NCBI RefSeq assembly: GCF_017163935.1
Contig: NZ_JABVZR010000001.1
Coordinates: 1,240,001 to 1,304,000, forward strand
Length of the DNA: 64,000 nucleotides
Direction of reading: 5' to 3'
Source: Novosphingobium terrae
GTDB lineage: Bacteria; Pseudomonadota; Alphaproteobacteria; Sphingomonadales; Sphingomonadaceae
The notes under the pieces are model-generated. The model searched no databases. It was not told the origin of the DNA and saw nothing but the letters and a program-made list of their open reading frames with translations. Below are positions 23,497 through 33,005 of this stretch, piece by piece (the stretch's first letter is position 1; each line of letters begins with the position of its first letter). A program made the position numbers and the translations under genes.

Positions 23497-25704
23497 CTAA
23501 TGCGTTTTCCGCGTCACCGGGTGTTCCCACCCGGCCTGAAAACGCTCTGGCATCTGAGCGGCGGGCACGGGTCGCCCATAGAGATAGCCCTGAAAACGCG
23601 TGCAGCCCGCCATCACCAGCAGGCTGTGCTGCCTTTCGGTCTCCACCCCTTCGGCGATCACCTCCAGATCCATGGCGCGGCCAAGGCGGATGATCGCATT
23701 GATCAGCTTGCGGTTGTCGACATCGCCCGCATCGAGGTTGCGCACGAAGCTGCGGTCGATCTTGATCTTGTCGATGGCAAAACGATGCAGTGAGGACAGG
23801 CTGGAAAAGCCCGTGCCGAAATCGTCCAGCGCGATGCTGAAGCCCTCCTGCGCCAGCACATCGATGTTGTCACGCGTGGCGCCATCCTGACCCAGCATGG
23901 CGGTTTCGGTGATCTCGATCTGATATTGCGCGGGATCGATGCAATATTCCGCCACCAGCCGCGTCACTGTTGCCATAAAGGCCGGGGTGCGCAATTGCAG
24001 CGCGGAAACATTGATCCCCACCGGAGCCCCGCGCCATGCGGCGGTCTCCTGAAACACGGTGCGCAGGGTGAATTCACCGAGTTCGGCCATCATCCCTGCC
24101 TCCTCGGCCAGCGGCACGAAGAGGGTGGGGCCAATGGGGCCGCGCTCGGGATGGTCCCAGCGGATCAGCGCCTCCATCCCCACCAGACGACGCTTTTCAT
24201 CGACCTGCGGCTGATAGACCATATGCAGCTGACCGAGCCGGATCGCCTCGCGCAGATCCTGCTCCATGCGGCGGCGCAGGCGCAGTGCGGCATCCATCTC
24301 TGGCTCGAAGAAGGTGGCGCGGTTGCGGCCCCGCTCCTTGGATTGGTAGAGGGCCAGATCGGCCTGACGCAGCATGTCCGCAGCATCGGCACTGCTGTCC
24401 TGCACCAGCGCGATGCCGATCGAGCAGGCAATGCTGCAGGTCCCGGCCTCAAGCTGGAAGGGCTGGCGCAGCGTATCGAGCACCTGTTCAGCCAGCAGCA
24501 TCGCGGCGGTGGCATCGGCCTGAGGCTGCAGGATGATAAATTCATCACCGCCCATGCGGGCCACCGTATCAGTCTCGCGGCAGAGGGACACCAGTCGCCC
24601 GGCCACGGCGCGGATCAGCTCGTCGCCCGAAGGATGGCCCAGCGTATCGTTGACCTCCTTGAACCGGTCGAGATCGAGGCAATGCAATGCAATCCCCACC
24701 GGCACATCCCGCGCAATGGCCTGCCAATTGCCCAGCCTTTCAAGCAGCAAGGTGCGGTTGGGCAGGCCGGTCAGCGCGTCATGCAGCGCCAGATGGCGCG
24801 CGCGCGCCTCGCTGGCGATCAGATGGCGGGCGATGGCGGCGGATTGGCGCAGCAGGCAGAAGCCCACCAGCAGCACGATGATGGTCGCTGCTGCCAAAGT
24901 CGTCCGCAACCGGCCGAACACCATGACGGCCGGGCTTTGCTGCTTCCAGCGGATCGCTGCGATCACATTGCCGCGCACATCGGCCAGCGGCAGCAGATTA
25001 TAGCCCTTTTTCGGCATGGGATGGTTGGTGATGGTCAGCTCGTCGGCCAGATGCCGCAGGCCGAATTTGCGCAGCATGGCGTCATTGAAGGGCAGACCCG
25101 TGATGATCACGGCGCTGCCCGATGGGCCGGTCTGGGTGATCGTCAGCAGATAGAGCTGGTTTTGATATCTCAGGATGTTGCTGCCCATGACGGAGGGGTT
25201 CTGCACCCGAGCGGCGCTCAGTGCTGGCAGCACATCGCCGACAGCTTGGGCGAAGGGGCGGTAATCGGCCAGAGGCGCGCGCTGCCCTGAGATGGCGGCA
25301 TAGAAGGGCCGGCCCTGCGCATCGAGCACAAAGAGGCGCTCCATTTCATGCTCGCTGGCCAGATGCTGCGCCAGATGTTGGTCGATCCAGTTTGGGTCTG
25401 CCAGATGCTGTGCTGTCTCAGCGGATGTGGTCAGTGGCGCGATGGCGCGCGCAATATGGATGATGCGGGTGTGGTAGTTCTGCCGGGCGATCTGGAACTG
25501 GGTCTCGTAGGCGACGGTGTCGAACTGGTTGACGACATAGGCTGCCGTCACCAGCAGCACCACCAGACCTGCCAGTGCAATCCCGGCCAGCGTGCGGAAG
25601 CGGTTCGCCTGACTGGCGCTGTGATCGAAGGCGTCGGCGTGGCTCATTCCAGCCTGCTTGCGCAGGGCAGCCGAGGCGCTGGCCAGGGCGCCGATGGGGG
25701 GCAT
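23497..25704 (-). CDS. Membrane-bound diguanylate cyclase/phosphodiesterase (GGDEF-EAL)
   Basis: 735 residues in the longest frame; an internal Met at 25647 (MSHADAFDHS) is an alternative start. TM1 (about 36-57), a CHASE4-like periplasmic sensor of about 210 residues, TM2 (about 275-295), GGDEF (LHDALTGLPNRTLLLERL, DLDRFKEVNDTLGHPSGDELI, RMGGDEFIIL) and EAL (MEALIRWDHPERG, INVSALQL, EITETAML, LDDFGTGFSSLSSLHRF, DRSFV, IAEGVET). Both catalytic motifs are intact, so it may make or degrade cyclic-di-GMP. A PilZ receptor is encoded at 53749. Confidence 0.93.
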   Translation of the reverse strand: MPPIGALASASAALRKQAGMSHADAFDHSASQANRFRTLAGIALAGLVVLLVTAAYVVNQFDTVAYETQFQIARQNYHTRIIHIARAIAPLTTSAETAQHLADPNWIDQHLAQHLASEHEMERLFVLDAQGRPFYAAISGQRAPLADYRPFAQAVGDVLPALSAARVQNPSVMGSNILRYQNQLYLLTITQTGPSGSAVIITGLPFNDAMLRKFGLRHLADELTITNHPMPKKGYNLLPLADVRGNVIAAIRWKQQSPAVMVFGRLRTTLAAATIIVLLVGFCLLRQSAAIARHLIASEARARHLALHDALTGLPNRTLLLERLGNWQAIARDVPVGIALHCLDLDRFKEVNDTLGHPSGDELIRAVAGRLVSLCRETDTVARMGGDEFIILQPQADATAAMLLAEQVLDTLRQPFQLEAGTCSIACSIGIALVQDSSADAADMLRQADLALYQSKERGRNRATFFEPEMDAALRLRRRMEQDLREAIRLGQLHMVYQPQVDEKRRLVGMEALIRWDHPERGPIGPTLFVPLAEEAGMMAELGEFTLRTVFQETAAWRGAPVGINVSALQLRTPAFMATVTRLVAEYCIDPAQYQIEITETAMLGQDGATRDNIDVLAQEGFSIALDDFGTGFSSLSSLHRFAIDKIKIDRSFVRNLDAGDVDNRKLINAIIRLGRAMDLEVIAEGVETERQHSLLVMAGCTRFQGYLYGRPVPAAQMPERFQAGWEHPVTRKTH

Positions 25705-26020
25705 GCGGTGTTCGTCCGGTTCATCAGACCTCTGGACATAAACCCTGGCTCTTTAGCAAAGCCCTGTGGGGTGGCACGCATTGCAACAGGGCTGGTTTTT
25801 CAGGATCGGCAATAAAGACTAACGCAGGCTTGCGCGGGGGATCGGGATGGATGCGGAGGTGGCCAGCAGGGCGCAGCTTGGGAAGGGCCTGTTGAAACGC
25901 GAAAGATGACTCTGCAGCGATCTCCCGCGAGGCGGATGGGTATGCCGTGGTACGCCGAAGAACGCCCTCCCGGGAGCTTCGGTAAAAGCGCAAAGCCTTT
26001 GCCGATAGTGCCCAAGCCCA
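25705..26020. other. 316-bp gap with a terminator-like hairpin
   Basis: No gene is seen. GCCCTGT (25761-25767) pairs with ACAGGGC (25796-25802), followed on the plus strand by TGGTTTTT and on the minus strand by TTTGCT. It could end the polysaccharide transcript coming from the right before the GGDEF-EAL gene. Confidence 0.5.
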
Positions 26021-27535
26021 TCAGGCCAGCGCTGCCGATCCTCGCTGCAACAGCTTGCGACAGACCGCAGTGCCCATGGCAATCAGCCGGGCCTCACCCC
26101 CGCTGGGGCAGCCCGCGCTATGCCACAGGCCCGTCATCGCCAGAGCATAGAGCAGCATCGCTGCTCCGCCGCAGAGCATCAGCCCGGCTCCCAGCGGCCA
26201 GGGGGCCAATCCGCTGAGCCAGGGTCTGGCGATCAGCAACAGCATGGCCATGGCGCAGGCCGCCGCCATCGGGCGCGCCAGTGCGACCAGCACCCGCGCC
26301 GGATGCAGGCCGATCAAGGCGCGCAGCAGCATCAGAGCATTGCCCAGAGCGACCGCCCCCACCAAGGCCCGCACCACGATGGCGCCGGTCAACCCCCAGC
26401 ACCATGCCGCCAGCAAAGTCAGCGGGATACGCACCAGAAATTCCACCAGAGTGAGCCGCAAGCTGGCCTCCGGTCTGCCGACCGCTATGGCCAGAGCGCT
26501 CAGTGGATTGTAGATGGTGAACAGCAGCAGCACTGGCGCCAGCATCGAGAGGCAGGGGGCCACGCCCAGCCATTTTGCGCCCAGCACCAGCCGCACGATC
26601 GGCTCGGCCAGGAGGCTGAGCGCCACCACCACCGGCGCGACCATCGCAAAGACGCAGCAGGTCAGCGAGAGATAGGCCTCGGTCAGCGCCTCGGGATCAT
26701 CCTTCTTTTGCGACAGGGCAGGCAGGAAGGTGCGCATCGTCGGCTTGAGCAGGGCCTGATCGGGCAGGGCGGCCAGATCGCTGGCCATGCTGAACAGGCC
26801 CAGCCCGGCGCGCGGGATAAAGCGCGCCAGGATCAGCCGGTCGGCCTGCCAGTTGAGCGCGCTGAAGAGTTGCGCTGCCGAGGTCCAGCTGAGGAAATGC
26901 GCGAAGATCCGCCAATCCGTCAGCCGTAAGCCGGGGCGCATCGGTGCCCAGAGGTAGGAGATCAGGGCGAGAAACAGCGGCGATGCCACCGAAGCGGTGG
27001 CGATGGCCCAATAGGAATGGGTGGCCAGCGCCACACAAGCTGCCAGCAGCAGCGCCAGCGCCTTGCCGATGATCTCTCCGGAGACATCGGGGCGGAAATC
27101 CATATTGCGGGTAAAATGCACCATGGCCGGGCTGACCAGCCCTCGAAGGATCGGCGCTAGCGCCAGAAAACAGATCAGCGGAGCGATCCGCGCATCGCCA
27201 TAAAGCATGGCGAAAGGCCAGGCTGACAGCGCGAGGAGCGTGCCCAAGATCAACCCGCGCAAGGCGCCCAAGGTCAGCGCCGTATGCAGCAGGGGCTGGG
27301 TGACCTCATCCGCGCGGACCAGCACCTGCGCCACCGGCAGCTCAAAGATGGCCTCGCAAATCTGCACCAGCGTCATGGCGATGGCGACCAGTCCGAAATC
27401 GTCAGGCGTCAGCATGTGGGTCAGGGCGATCAGCGTCACCAGATCGATCAGCTTGGCCCCCAGTCGCGAAAGGATCAGCAGGCCCGCGCCCAATGCGGTG
27501 CGTTGCCCCAGTCCGTTCATCTTTGGCCCACTCAT
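26021..27535 (-). CDS. Polysaccharide flippase (Wzx/lipopolysaccharide biosynthesis type)
   Basis: 504 residues from the Met at 27535, which makes an ATGA overlap with the upstream glycosyltransferase; the longer frame is rejected. It is a polytopic membrane protein of the MOP superfamily with about 12-14 TM segments. The N-terminus has the Wzx-type layout GAGLLILSRLGAKLIDLVTLIALTHMLTPDDFGLVAIAMTLVQICE, and PALSQKKDDPEALTEAYLSLT is typical of this group. It is predicted to flip lipid-linked polysaccharide repeats to the periplasm, with the priming transferase (39020) and Wzy-type protein (37656) in the same region. Confidence 0.87.
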   Translation of the reverse strand: MSGPKMNGLGQRTALGAGLLILSRLGAKLIDLVTLIALTHMLTPDDFGLVAIAMTLVQICEAIFELPVAQVLVRADEVTQPLLHTALTLGALRGLILGTLLALSAWPFAMLYGDARIAPLICFLALAPILRGLVSPAMVHFTRNMDFRPDVSGEIIGKALALLLAACVALATHSYWAIATASVASPLFLALISYLWAPMRPGLRLTDWRIFAHFLSWTSAAQLFSALNWQADRLILARFIPRAGLGLFSMASDLAALPDQALLKPTMRTFLPALSQKKDDPEALTEAYLSLTCCVFAMVAPVVVALSLLAEPIVRLVLGAKWLGVAPCLSMLAPVLLLFTIYNPLSALAIAVGRPEASLRLTLVEFLVRIPLTLLAAWCWGLTGAIVVRALVGAVALGNALMLLRALIGLHPARVLVALARPMAAACAMAMLLLIARPWLSGLAPWPLGAGLMLCGGAAMLLYALAMTGLWHSAGCPSGGEARLIAMGTAVCRKLLQRGSAALA

Positions 27536-28665
27536 GCCGACCTCGATGGTAGCATGGCCATTCTGCTGGCGGGCCGCTTGTAGAGTTCCGCAGCGACCTG
27601 TCGCAATGTGATCATCAGCCTTTCGCAGGCAGCGTTCCAACTCATGCGGCGGGCCTGTTTCAGCCCGGAGGTGGCCCATTTTTCATGCTCTGCCGGGGCA
27701 TCGGCCAGGCGGCGGATGGCGCTGCGCCATTCCTCCGGGCGATCCACTCCGGCGCGCAGGGCGCCATCGGCGCAGACTTCGGGCAGGGCGCCACAAGGCG
27801 CGATGATCGCGGGCGTGCCGCGCAACATGGCCTCCAGCGGAGGCAGGCCGAAACCCTCGGTGCGCGAGGGCATGGCAAAGCACAGCGACTGCTGCATCAG
27901 CCCGGCCAGCGTCGCATCGTCGATCCGGCCGCAGAACATCACATTGTCGGTGATCGTATAGCCTTGTTCGATAAAGGCGCCGGCGTTGCCATGACCGAAT
28001 AGCACGAGCTTCAGATCGCGCATCGCCGGATCGGCAAAGGTGCGCAGCAGCACGCCGATGTTCTTGTGAACCTGCGGTGATGCCAGCGCCAGCACATAGC
28101 GGCGCGGCGTCAGCCCCAGCCGCTGCGAGGCATCGCTGGCGGCTTCGGCCATATCCGAATGGTCTGCGCCATTGTGGATCACCTCGATTTTGCCGCGCGG
28201 GGCGATGCCGAAATGCTCAAGCTGGCCTGCCGAATAGTCGGAGACGGTCAGGATGCGCAGCGAGCGCCTGCCGATGATCGGCAGCATGAACTGGTAAAAA
28301 TTGCGGAAGGCAAAATCATAGGATTTCGGGCTGGAGAAGGTCTGCGCATCATGCACCATCGTCACGGTGCGCCCGTGGATGATCGGTGAGAGGTTGCACA
28401 GGCTGAGCAGGACGCCGCCGCGCGCACGGATCGGCAATTCCAGCTGCTCCCAGAACTGCCAGGTCAGCAGGCTGTGGTTGTGCAGGGGGAAGGGCAAGTC
28501 CCGCCCCACGCCTTTGGCGCCACGCGGGGCCAGAATGATGGGCGGGCCGCCGAACAAATGCGTCAGTTCTTCCTCATGCTTGCCCAGTTGGGTCAGCAGT
28601 TCGAAGGCCACGCGTGACACGCCGGTGCCCTTGGTGGAAAGGAATTTGCCGTTGATGATCAGCAT
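27532..28665 (-). CDS. Glycosyltransferase family 4
   Basis: 377 residues from the Met at 28665 (GGAGG about 10 nt upstream); the 61-residue extension of the longer frame reads as non-coding. GT-B fold: the N-terminal Rossmann domain begins MLIINGKFLSTKGTGVSRVAFELL. The C-terminal nucleotide-sugar domain has YVLALASPQVHKNIGVLLRTFAD, then FAMPSRTEGFGLPPLEAMLRGTPAIIAP with the E-x7-E motif of retaining GT4 enzymes. It adds one sugar of the polysaccharide repeat. It is the third of four adjacent minus-strand genes (GT4, GT2, GT4, flippase). Confidence 0.9.
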   Translation of the reverse strand: MLIINGKFLSTKGTGVSRVAFELLTQLGKHEEELTHLFGGPPIILAPRGAKGVGRDLPFPLHNHSLLTWQFWEQLELPIRARGGVLLSLCNLSPIIHGRTVTMVHDAQTFSSPKSYDFAFRNFYQFMLPIIGRRSLRILTVSDYSAGQLEHFGIAPRGKIEVIHNGADHSDMAEAASDASQRLGLTPRRYVLALASPQVHKNIGVLLRTFADPAMRDLKLVLFGHGNAGAFIEQGYTITDNVMFCGRIDDATLAGLMQQSLCFAMPSRTEGFGLPPLEAMLRGTPAIIAPCGALPEVCADGALRAGVDRPEEWRSAIRRLADAPAEHEKWATSGLKQARRMSWNAACERLMITLRQVAAELYKRPASRMAMLPSRSA

Positions 28666-28726
28666 GGAATGATCCTCCAGAACGGCAGGTTTTGCGGCTG
28701 GGTGGGGGGAGGCCCGGCGCGCATGG

Positions 28727-29620
28727 TTACAGCTCCAGCACGCGTTGGGGGGTGATGCGGCCCCGGAGGAAGTCGCCCAGCGCCAGCCAGTTGCCCTTGG
28801 CGCGGCCGAGGCGGTCAATCCATGGTTCGGCGAAAAGCGCGCGACCATGATTGGCCAGCATGTTGAAAACCATGCGTTTGAGCCCGTAATGCGCCGGCAT
28901 GCTGCCCTTGCGGATCAGGTAAAGCATGTTGGAAACCTGCGAATAGCCAAGGCGACATTCGTTCACCCGCCCGCGCCGGCTGCCCAGATGCACGCCGATA
29001 AAGGCATTGGTGCCGCAGAGTTTGCCGTGCCGCTCGATCCTTCGGGCGAAATCGACATCCTCCTGCCAGCCGTAAAGTGGCAGATTTTCATCGAACCATT
29101 CGCCCTCGATTGCTGTGCGGCGAAAGACCATGTTGCAGCCATAGAGGCCCACGATCGGCCGGGTGGACATATCCACTTGGGTGCCGCTGGCCAGATCATG
29201 GGTCTGGACCATGGCCAGCCCTTCTTCCATGCTGATGCCGCGCGAATTGATCCCATCGGCCAACAGGCGCCCGCTGGCCCCGACCACGCCGGGCGTGGCA
29301 TCGAAAAAAGCCAGAACCCCGGCGAGACAGTGCGAGGAGGGCACATAGTCATCGTCGAAAAAGGCGATGAGATCGATGTCGGCGGGCAAAGCGCGCAGGG
29401 CAGCATTGCGTTGGGCACAAAGGCCCGGGGCAGAGATGCAGACCATCGGGCCGTCCTCTTCGTTCATCGTTCTGGGCAAATCGGCCTCTCCGGTCACGGC
29501 CCAGAGCAGCAGGTCCGGCTGGCGGCTCTGGCGGCGCATATGGGCGGTCCACAGGCCCAGTTCCTCCGGGCGTCCCTTGCTGGCGATGACGACAGCGATC
29601 TTGGGGGCAAGCTTGGTCAT
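28727..29620 (-). CDS. Glycosyltransferase family 2
   Basis: 297 residues from the Met at 29620 (MTKLAPKIAVVIASKGRPEELG; GGGA 6 nt upstream). GT-A fold with the metal-binding DxD-type triad in FFDDDYVPSSH and an acceptor-site acidic motif in YGWQEDVDFARRIERHGK. AQRNAALR is the usual helix before the DXD strand. It transfers a sugar from a nucleotide donor during polysaccharide assembly. It lies between two GT4 genes with gaps of 61 and 99 nt. Confidence 0.9.
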   Translation of the reverse strand: MTKLAPKIAVVIASKGRPEELGLWTAHMRRQSRQPDLLLWAVTGEADLPRTMNEEDGPMVCISAPGLCAQRNAALRALPADIDLIAFFDDDYVPSSHCLAGVLAFFDATPGVVGASGRLLADGINSRGISMEEGLAMVQTHDLASGTQVDMSTRPIVGLYGCNMVFRRTAIEGEWFDENLPLYGWQEDVDFARRIERHGKLCGTNAFIGVHLGSRRGRVNECRLGYSQVSNMLYLIRKGSMPAHYGLKRMVFNMLANHGRALFAEPWIDRLGRAKGNWLALGDFLRGRITPQRVLEL

Positions 29621-29719
29621 GGCGATCCCATCAGGTGAGGGGTGATAGGCCGGATTATGTCGAGCCGCGCATCGGGCGGGAAACGGGGACATATCCGTTC
29701 TGGGCCCATTGGCCCGCGA

Positions 29720-30880
29720 TCAGGTCAGCGCTGGTTGGTTTTGCAGGGCCATGGCTGGAGCCAGTGCCTGCCAGGGAGCGGGTTTCGCCTCATGCCTTGT
29801 CAGCGCAGCATCGATATGGCTGGCGATGGCCGCGCGGAAGCGGGCGGGCGCAAAGTCTGCGGCGCGGGAAAGCGCATCGCTTGGGTCGAAATCCGGCAGC
29901 CAGTCCTCGAACCGGTCCAGTGCATCGAGCAGGCCATCCGGGCTATTGTCATGATAGAACAGGCCTGTCCGGTCCTCGATCACCGATTCCAGCGCGCCGC
30001 CCCGGCCATAGGCGATCACGGGCCTGCCGCTGGCCATCACCTCCACCGGGATCATGCCGAAATCCTCTTCCGCGGTGAAGATCAGCGCCTTGCAGCCGGC
30101 GTAAGCCGCACGCAAAGCGTTGAAATCCAGCCTTTCGGTAAAGCGGATGCTCGGCCCCGCCATGGCTTTGAGGCGCGGCAACATCGGTCCCGTGCCCACC
30201 ACATGCAGCCTGCGCCCCGAGGCGGTGAACGCTGCCACCGCCACATCGGGCAGCTTGTAGGGGATCAATTGCCCGGCCCAGAGATAGTCCTCACCCACCT
30301 CATCTGCGGGCGCGAACAGGGCAGTGTCGACAGGGGGATGCACCACCTGCGCCTCTCGCCCCCAGAACTTGCGCACCCGCGCCGCGACATAGGCGGAATT
30401 GGCGAGAATCCGGTCCGATCGCGCGGCGCTGGCCATATCCCACTGGCGCAGGGCTGGCGCGAAAAGCGGCATCATCAACCGCGCGCCCATGCCGCTTTCG
30501 CGCCGATACTGGTGATACTGGTCCCAGATGTAGCGCATCGGCGAGTGGCAATAGGTGACATGCACCGCATCGGGCCGCGTGATGATGCCCTTGGCGGGCC
30601 CGGCCTCGCAACTGATCACCAGATCATAGGCGGAGAGGTCCAGCGCCTCCAGCGCGGCGGGCATCAGCGGCAGGTATTTCTGGTAATGCCGCGTGGCGAA
30701 GGGCAGGCGGCTGATCCAGCTGGTATGGATGCGCCGTGCGGCCAGCTTGGGGCTGAGCTTCGCCCGGTTGACGACATGGGTGAAGATGTCGGCATCGGGA
30801 TACATATCGCACAGATGCTCCAGCACGCGTTCGCCGCCGCGCATCTGCACCAGCCAGTAATGGATGATGGCCACTCGCAT
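29720..30880 (-). CDS. Glycosyltransferase family 4, WbaZ-like
   Basis: 386 residues. N-terminal half MRVAIIHYWLVQMRGGERVLEHLCDMYPDADIFTHV, then CHSPMRYIWDQYHQYR, ILANSAYVAARVRKFWGREAQVVHPPVDT. C-terminal donor site EDFGMIPVEVMASGRPVIAYGRGGALESV with the GT4 E-x7-E motif. The CHSPMRYIWDQY text is characteristic of WbaZ-like mannosyltransferases, though the sugar here is not proven. First glycosyltransferase of the minus-strand block, downstream of the protease gene. Confidence 0.9.
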   Translation of the reverse strand: MRVAIIHYWLVQMRGGERVLEHLCDMYPDADIFTHVVNRAKLSPKLAARRIHTSWISRLPFATRHYQKYLPLMPAALEALDLSAYDLVISCEAGPAKGIITRPDAVHVTYCHSPMRYIWDQYHQYRRESGMGARLMMPLFAPALRQWDMASAARSDRILANSAYVAARVRKFWGREAQVVHPPVDTALFAPADEVGEDYLWAGQLIPYKLPDVAVAAFTASGRRLHVVGTGPMLPRLKAMAGPSIRFTERLDFNALRAAYAGCKALIFTAEEDFGMIPVEVMASGRPVIAYGRGGALESVIEDRTGLFYHDNSPDGLLDALDRFEDWLPDFDPSDALSRAADFAPARFRAAIASHIDAALTRHEAKPAPWQALAPAMALQNQPALT

Positions 30881-30986
30881 AGGATTGATCCTGCCTGTTG
30901 CTGCCCAATGGCTTCCGAGGGCAGTCTAGGCGGATCAGCGCTTTAGCGTGCGTGGTGACGGATCGGGAATGGAGCCAATGGCGCGT

Positions 30987-31760
30987 TCAGGCCGGGTAGG
31001 ACCAGCGGTCCGGTGCCTCCGGGCGTTGCAGGCTGAGCCAGGCATAGCCGGTTTTTGCCACGGGCCGCACGAAGGCATCATGGCTGTCGAGCACACGGTC
31101 GCCATCGGCAAGCCGGGCGACCAGCACCGCATGCAGCCCCAGATCACGGCGGAAGGCGATGGCCATGAAAAGGCGGCTGGCCGGGAAACCTGCGGCGATC
31201 AGTTCCTGACGCTTTTCCAGCGCCAGATCCTCGCAATCGCCCTTGGCATCGGGGCCGGTTCCGGCAGGGCGCCAGACATCCTCGCGGCCATAGGTACGCA
31301 GATCGTCCACCTGTTCGACGTGGCGGTTCACCTGCGTGTTGATCCGGGCGATCCGGTCCAGCCAGTCGCGATCGTCGGCCAGCATGGGAGGCGTCATGTG
31401 GAACAGCGGGATCAACTGAAGCAGCGCTGCTGGCGTGCGGGGCTGTGACTGGATGGTCGGCAGCAAGGGCGCCATATCCGGCTGCGGCTCGATCTCCGCG
31501 TGAAGCGCGGCCGGTGAGAGCAGAGGTGCCATCAGGCAGGCGAAATTGGCGCAGGAGGCGCCGCCGGGGGGCTCTGCTTTTCCATCATCGGGAAGGCGGC
31601 ACAGGCCCGGCTGGCTCTGGCACATTTCCGTATAGCCGCGCGGGGGCTCGGTCTCGGCGCCGAAATGGAGGAATCGTGTGTCGGTGTCGCGCGCCTGAAC
31701 CGGCTGCGTGGCAAGGATTGCGGCCAGAGCCATCAGCAATGTCAGACTGATCTTGCGCAT
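30987..31760 (-). CDS. Transglutaminase-like cysteine protease (BTLCP family)
   Basis: 257 residues from the Met at 31760, which starts a signal peptide (MRKISLTLLMALAAILATQPVQA). The catalytic triad is visible: Cys176 in KGDCEDLALEKR, His210 in GLHAVLV and Asp225 in RVLDSHD, the pattern of peptidase family C93. The best known member, LapG, cleaves a surface adhesin under c-di-GMP control, but no LapA or LapD is in view. Four other Cys (47, 54, 70, 75) in the N-terminal half may form disulfides. Its place among polysaccharide genes suggests a role in envelope or biofilm remodelling. Confidence 0.87.
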   Translation of the reverse strand: MRKISLTLLMALAAILATQPVQARDTDTRFLHFGAETEPPRGYTEMCQSQPGLCRLPDDGKAEPPGGASCANFACLMAPLLSPAALHAEIEPQPDMAPLLPTIQSQPRTPAALLQLIPLFHMTPPMLADDRDWLDRIARINTQVNRHVEQVDDLRTYGREDVWRPAGTGPDAKGDCEDLALEKRQELIAAGFPASRLFMAIAFRRDLGLHAVLVARLADGDRVLDSHDAFVRPVAKTGYAWLSLQRPEAPDRWSYPA

Positions 31761-31871
31761 GGCGCCCCGCGATGCCCTGTCGAGAGGCCTGTCTAGCAAG
31801 GGCGGCTTGGCGTCCGGTTTGCGATCATGGTGAACAAAGGTGCCGGAAAGGCTGGAGGCAAATGCGTGGTT

Positions 31872-32108
31872 TCAGCCCAGAACGCTGCGCAGGCCGTAGC
31901 CCAGACCCAGCAGCAGGCCCCAACTGGCCAGAGACAGCAGGCCGATCGTGCCAAGGCGGACAGCACGCGGCCAGAGATCGGCATCATGGGGCAGAGCGCC
32001 CTCTTGCATGCCGGACCAGAGGGCGTTGAGGTCACGCGCGTCTACATCGCCGCCGGGCAGCGGCTGCGCCTTAACAGCGCTGGGAGGAGGCGACGATACA
32101 AACGACAT
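31872..32108 (-). CDS. Small putative membrane protein
   Basis: 78 residues from the Met at 32108: a polar, Pro-rich N-terminus (MSFVSSPPPSAVKAQPLPGGDVDARDLNALWSGMQEGALPHDADLWPRAV) and one C-terminal membrane helix (LGTIGLLSLASWGLLLGLGYGL). I do not recognise it. AAGGA lies 11 nt upstream, a loose ribosome-binding site. It diverges from the Wza-like gene and precedes the protease gene on the same strand. The overlapping frame on the other strand is less protein-like. Confidence 0.5.
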   Translation of the reverse strand: MSFVSSPPPSAVKAQPLPGGDVDARDLNALWSGMQEGALPHDADLWPRAVRLGTIGLLSLASWGLLLGLGYGLRSVLG

Positions 32109-32248
32109 CGGAAGGCTGATCCTTGCTCGCCCGGATTGGCTCCAGACTGGTTGCACAAACATTAGGGCCCGCCCGCCAGCGCGTTTAGCCATGAGGCGTC
32201 ATTTTAAGGCGCGCTGGTCAGACCGCGCAGGCACGGGAACTTGTGGCC

Positions 32249-32893
32249 ATGCCCTACAGGAAGAAGATTGATAAAGGCTTGAACGGCGGGCTTACCGCAG
32301 GCCGGAAGCGAGGATGTGAGGCGGCGATCAGTCTGCTGCTGGCCCTGCTGCTGGCCTTGCCTGTTGCGACCTGGGCGCAGCCGGTGTCTCAGGCCGCCAT
32401 CGCTGCCCCCGATGCTCCCCCGGCGGCGGTGCAGAGCGATTATCAGCTCGGCGCGGCAGACAAGGTGCGGATCATCGTCTTCAACGAACCGAGCCTGTCT
32501 GGCGAGTTCTTCGTCAACACGGCAGGGGCGCTTTCCTTGCCGCTGATCGGCGATGTCACGGCGCGGGGCAAGACGCTCAATCAGGTGGCGCAGGCCATCA
32601 CCGATCAGCTCAAGGGCCGCTATGTGCTGCAGCCGCGCGTCAGCATCGATGTGCTGACCTTCCGCCCCTTCTACATTCTGGGCGAGGTCAACAAGGCGGG
32701 CGAATATCCCTATTCCACCGGGCTGACGGTGGATGCCGCCGTGGCTCTGGCGGGGGGCTTCACCTATCGCGCCAACCGCAAGAAGGTGTTCGTTCGCCAC
32801 ATCAATGACGACCAGCCCGAAAGGGTGGAATTGAGCCCGGACCTCAAGGTCATGCCCGGCGACACGATCCGCATCGGTGAGCGCTATTGGTGA
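32249..32893 (+). CDS. Polysaccharide export protein (Wza/GumB-like)
   Basis: 214 residues from the ATG at 32249 (a GTG two codons earlier is possible). Signal peptide-like N-terminus with a hydrophobic core (AAISLLLALLLALPVATWAQPV) without a lipobox Cys. The Poly_export domain (DYQLGAADKVRIIVFNEPSLSGEFFVNTAGALSLPLIGDVTARGKTLNQV) is followed by a SLBB repeat (FYILGEVNKAGEYPYSTGLTVDAAVALAGGFTYRANRKKVFVRH). Such proteins form the periplasmic/outer-membrane exit for exopolysaccharide. First gene of the plus-strand block that leads to the Wzc-like kinase. Confidence 0.92.
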   Translation: MPYRKKIDKGLNGGLTAGRKRGCEAAISLLLALLLALPVATWAQPVSQAAIAAPDAPPAAVQSDYQLGAADKVRIIVFNEPSLSGEFFVNTAGALSLPLIGDVTARGKTLNQVAQAITDQLKGRYVLQPRVSIDVLTFRPFYILGEVNKAGEYPYSTGLTVDAAVALAGGFTYRANRKKVFVRHINDDQPERVELSPDLKVMPGDTIRIGERYW

Positions 32894-33005
32894 TGAGCGG
32901 AGGCCAATGCCTCGCCAGAACAGATGCCTTCAATGCCGATGTTTCTGCATTTGCGAAGAGCAGGCCCCCATGGAACGCTGAGCCCAACAGCAATGGACAC
33001 GAGCG

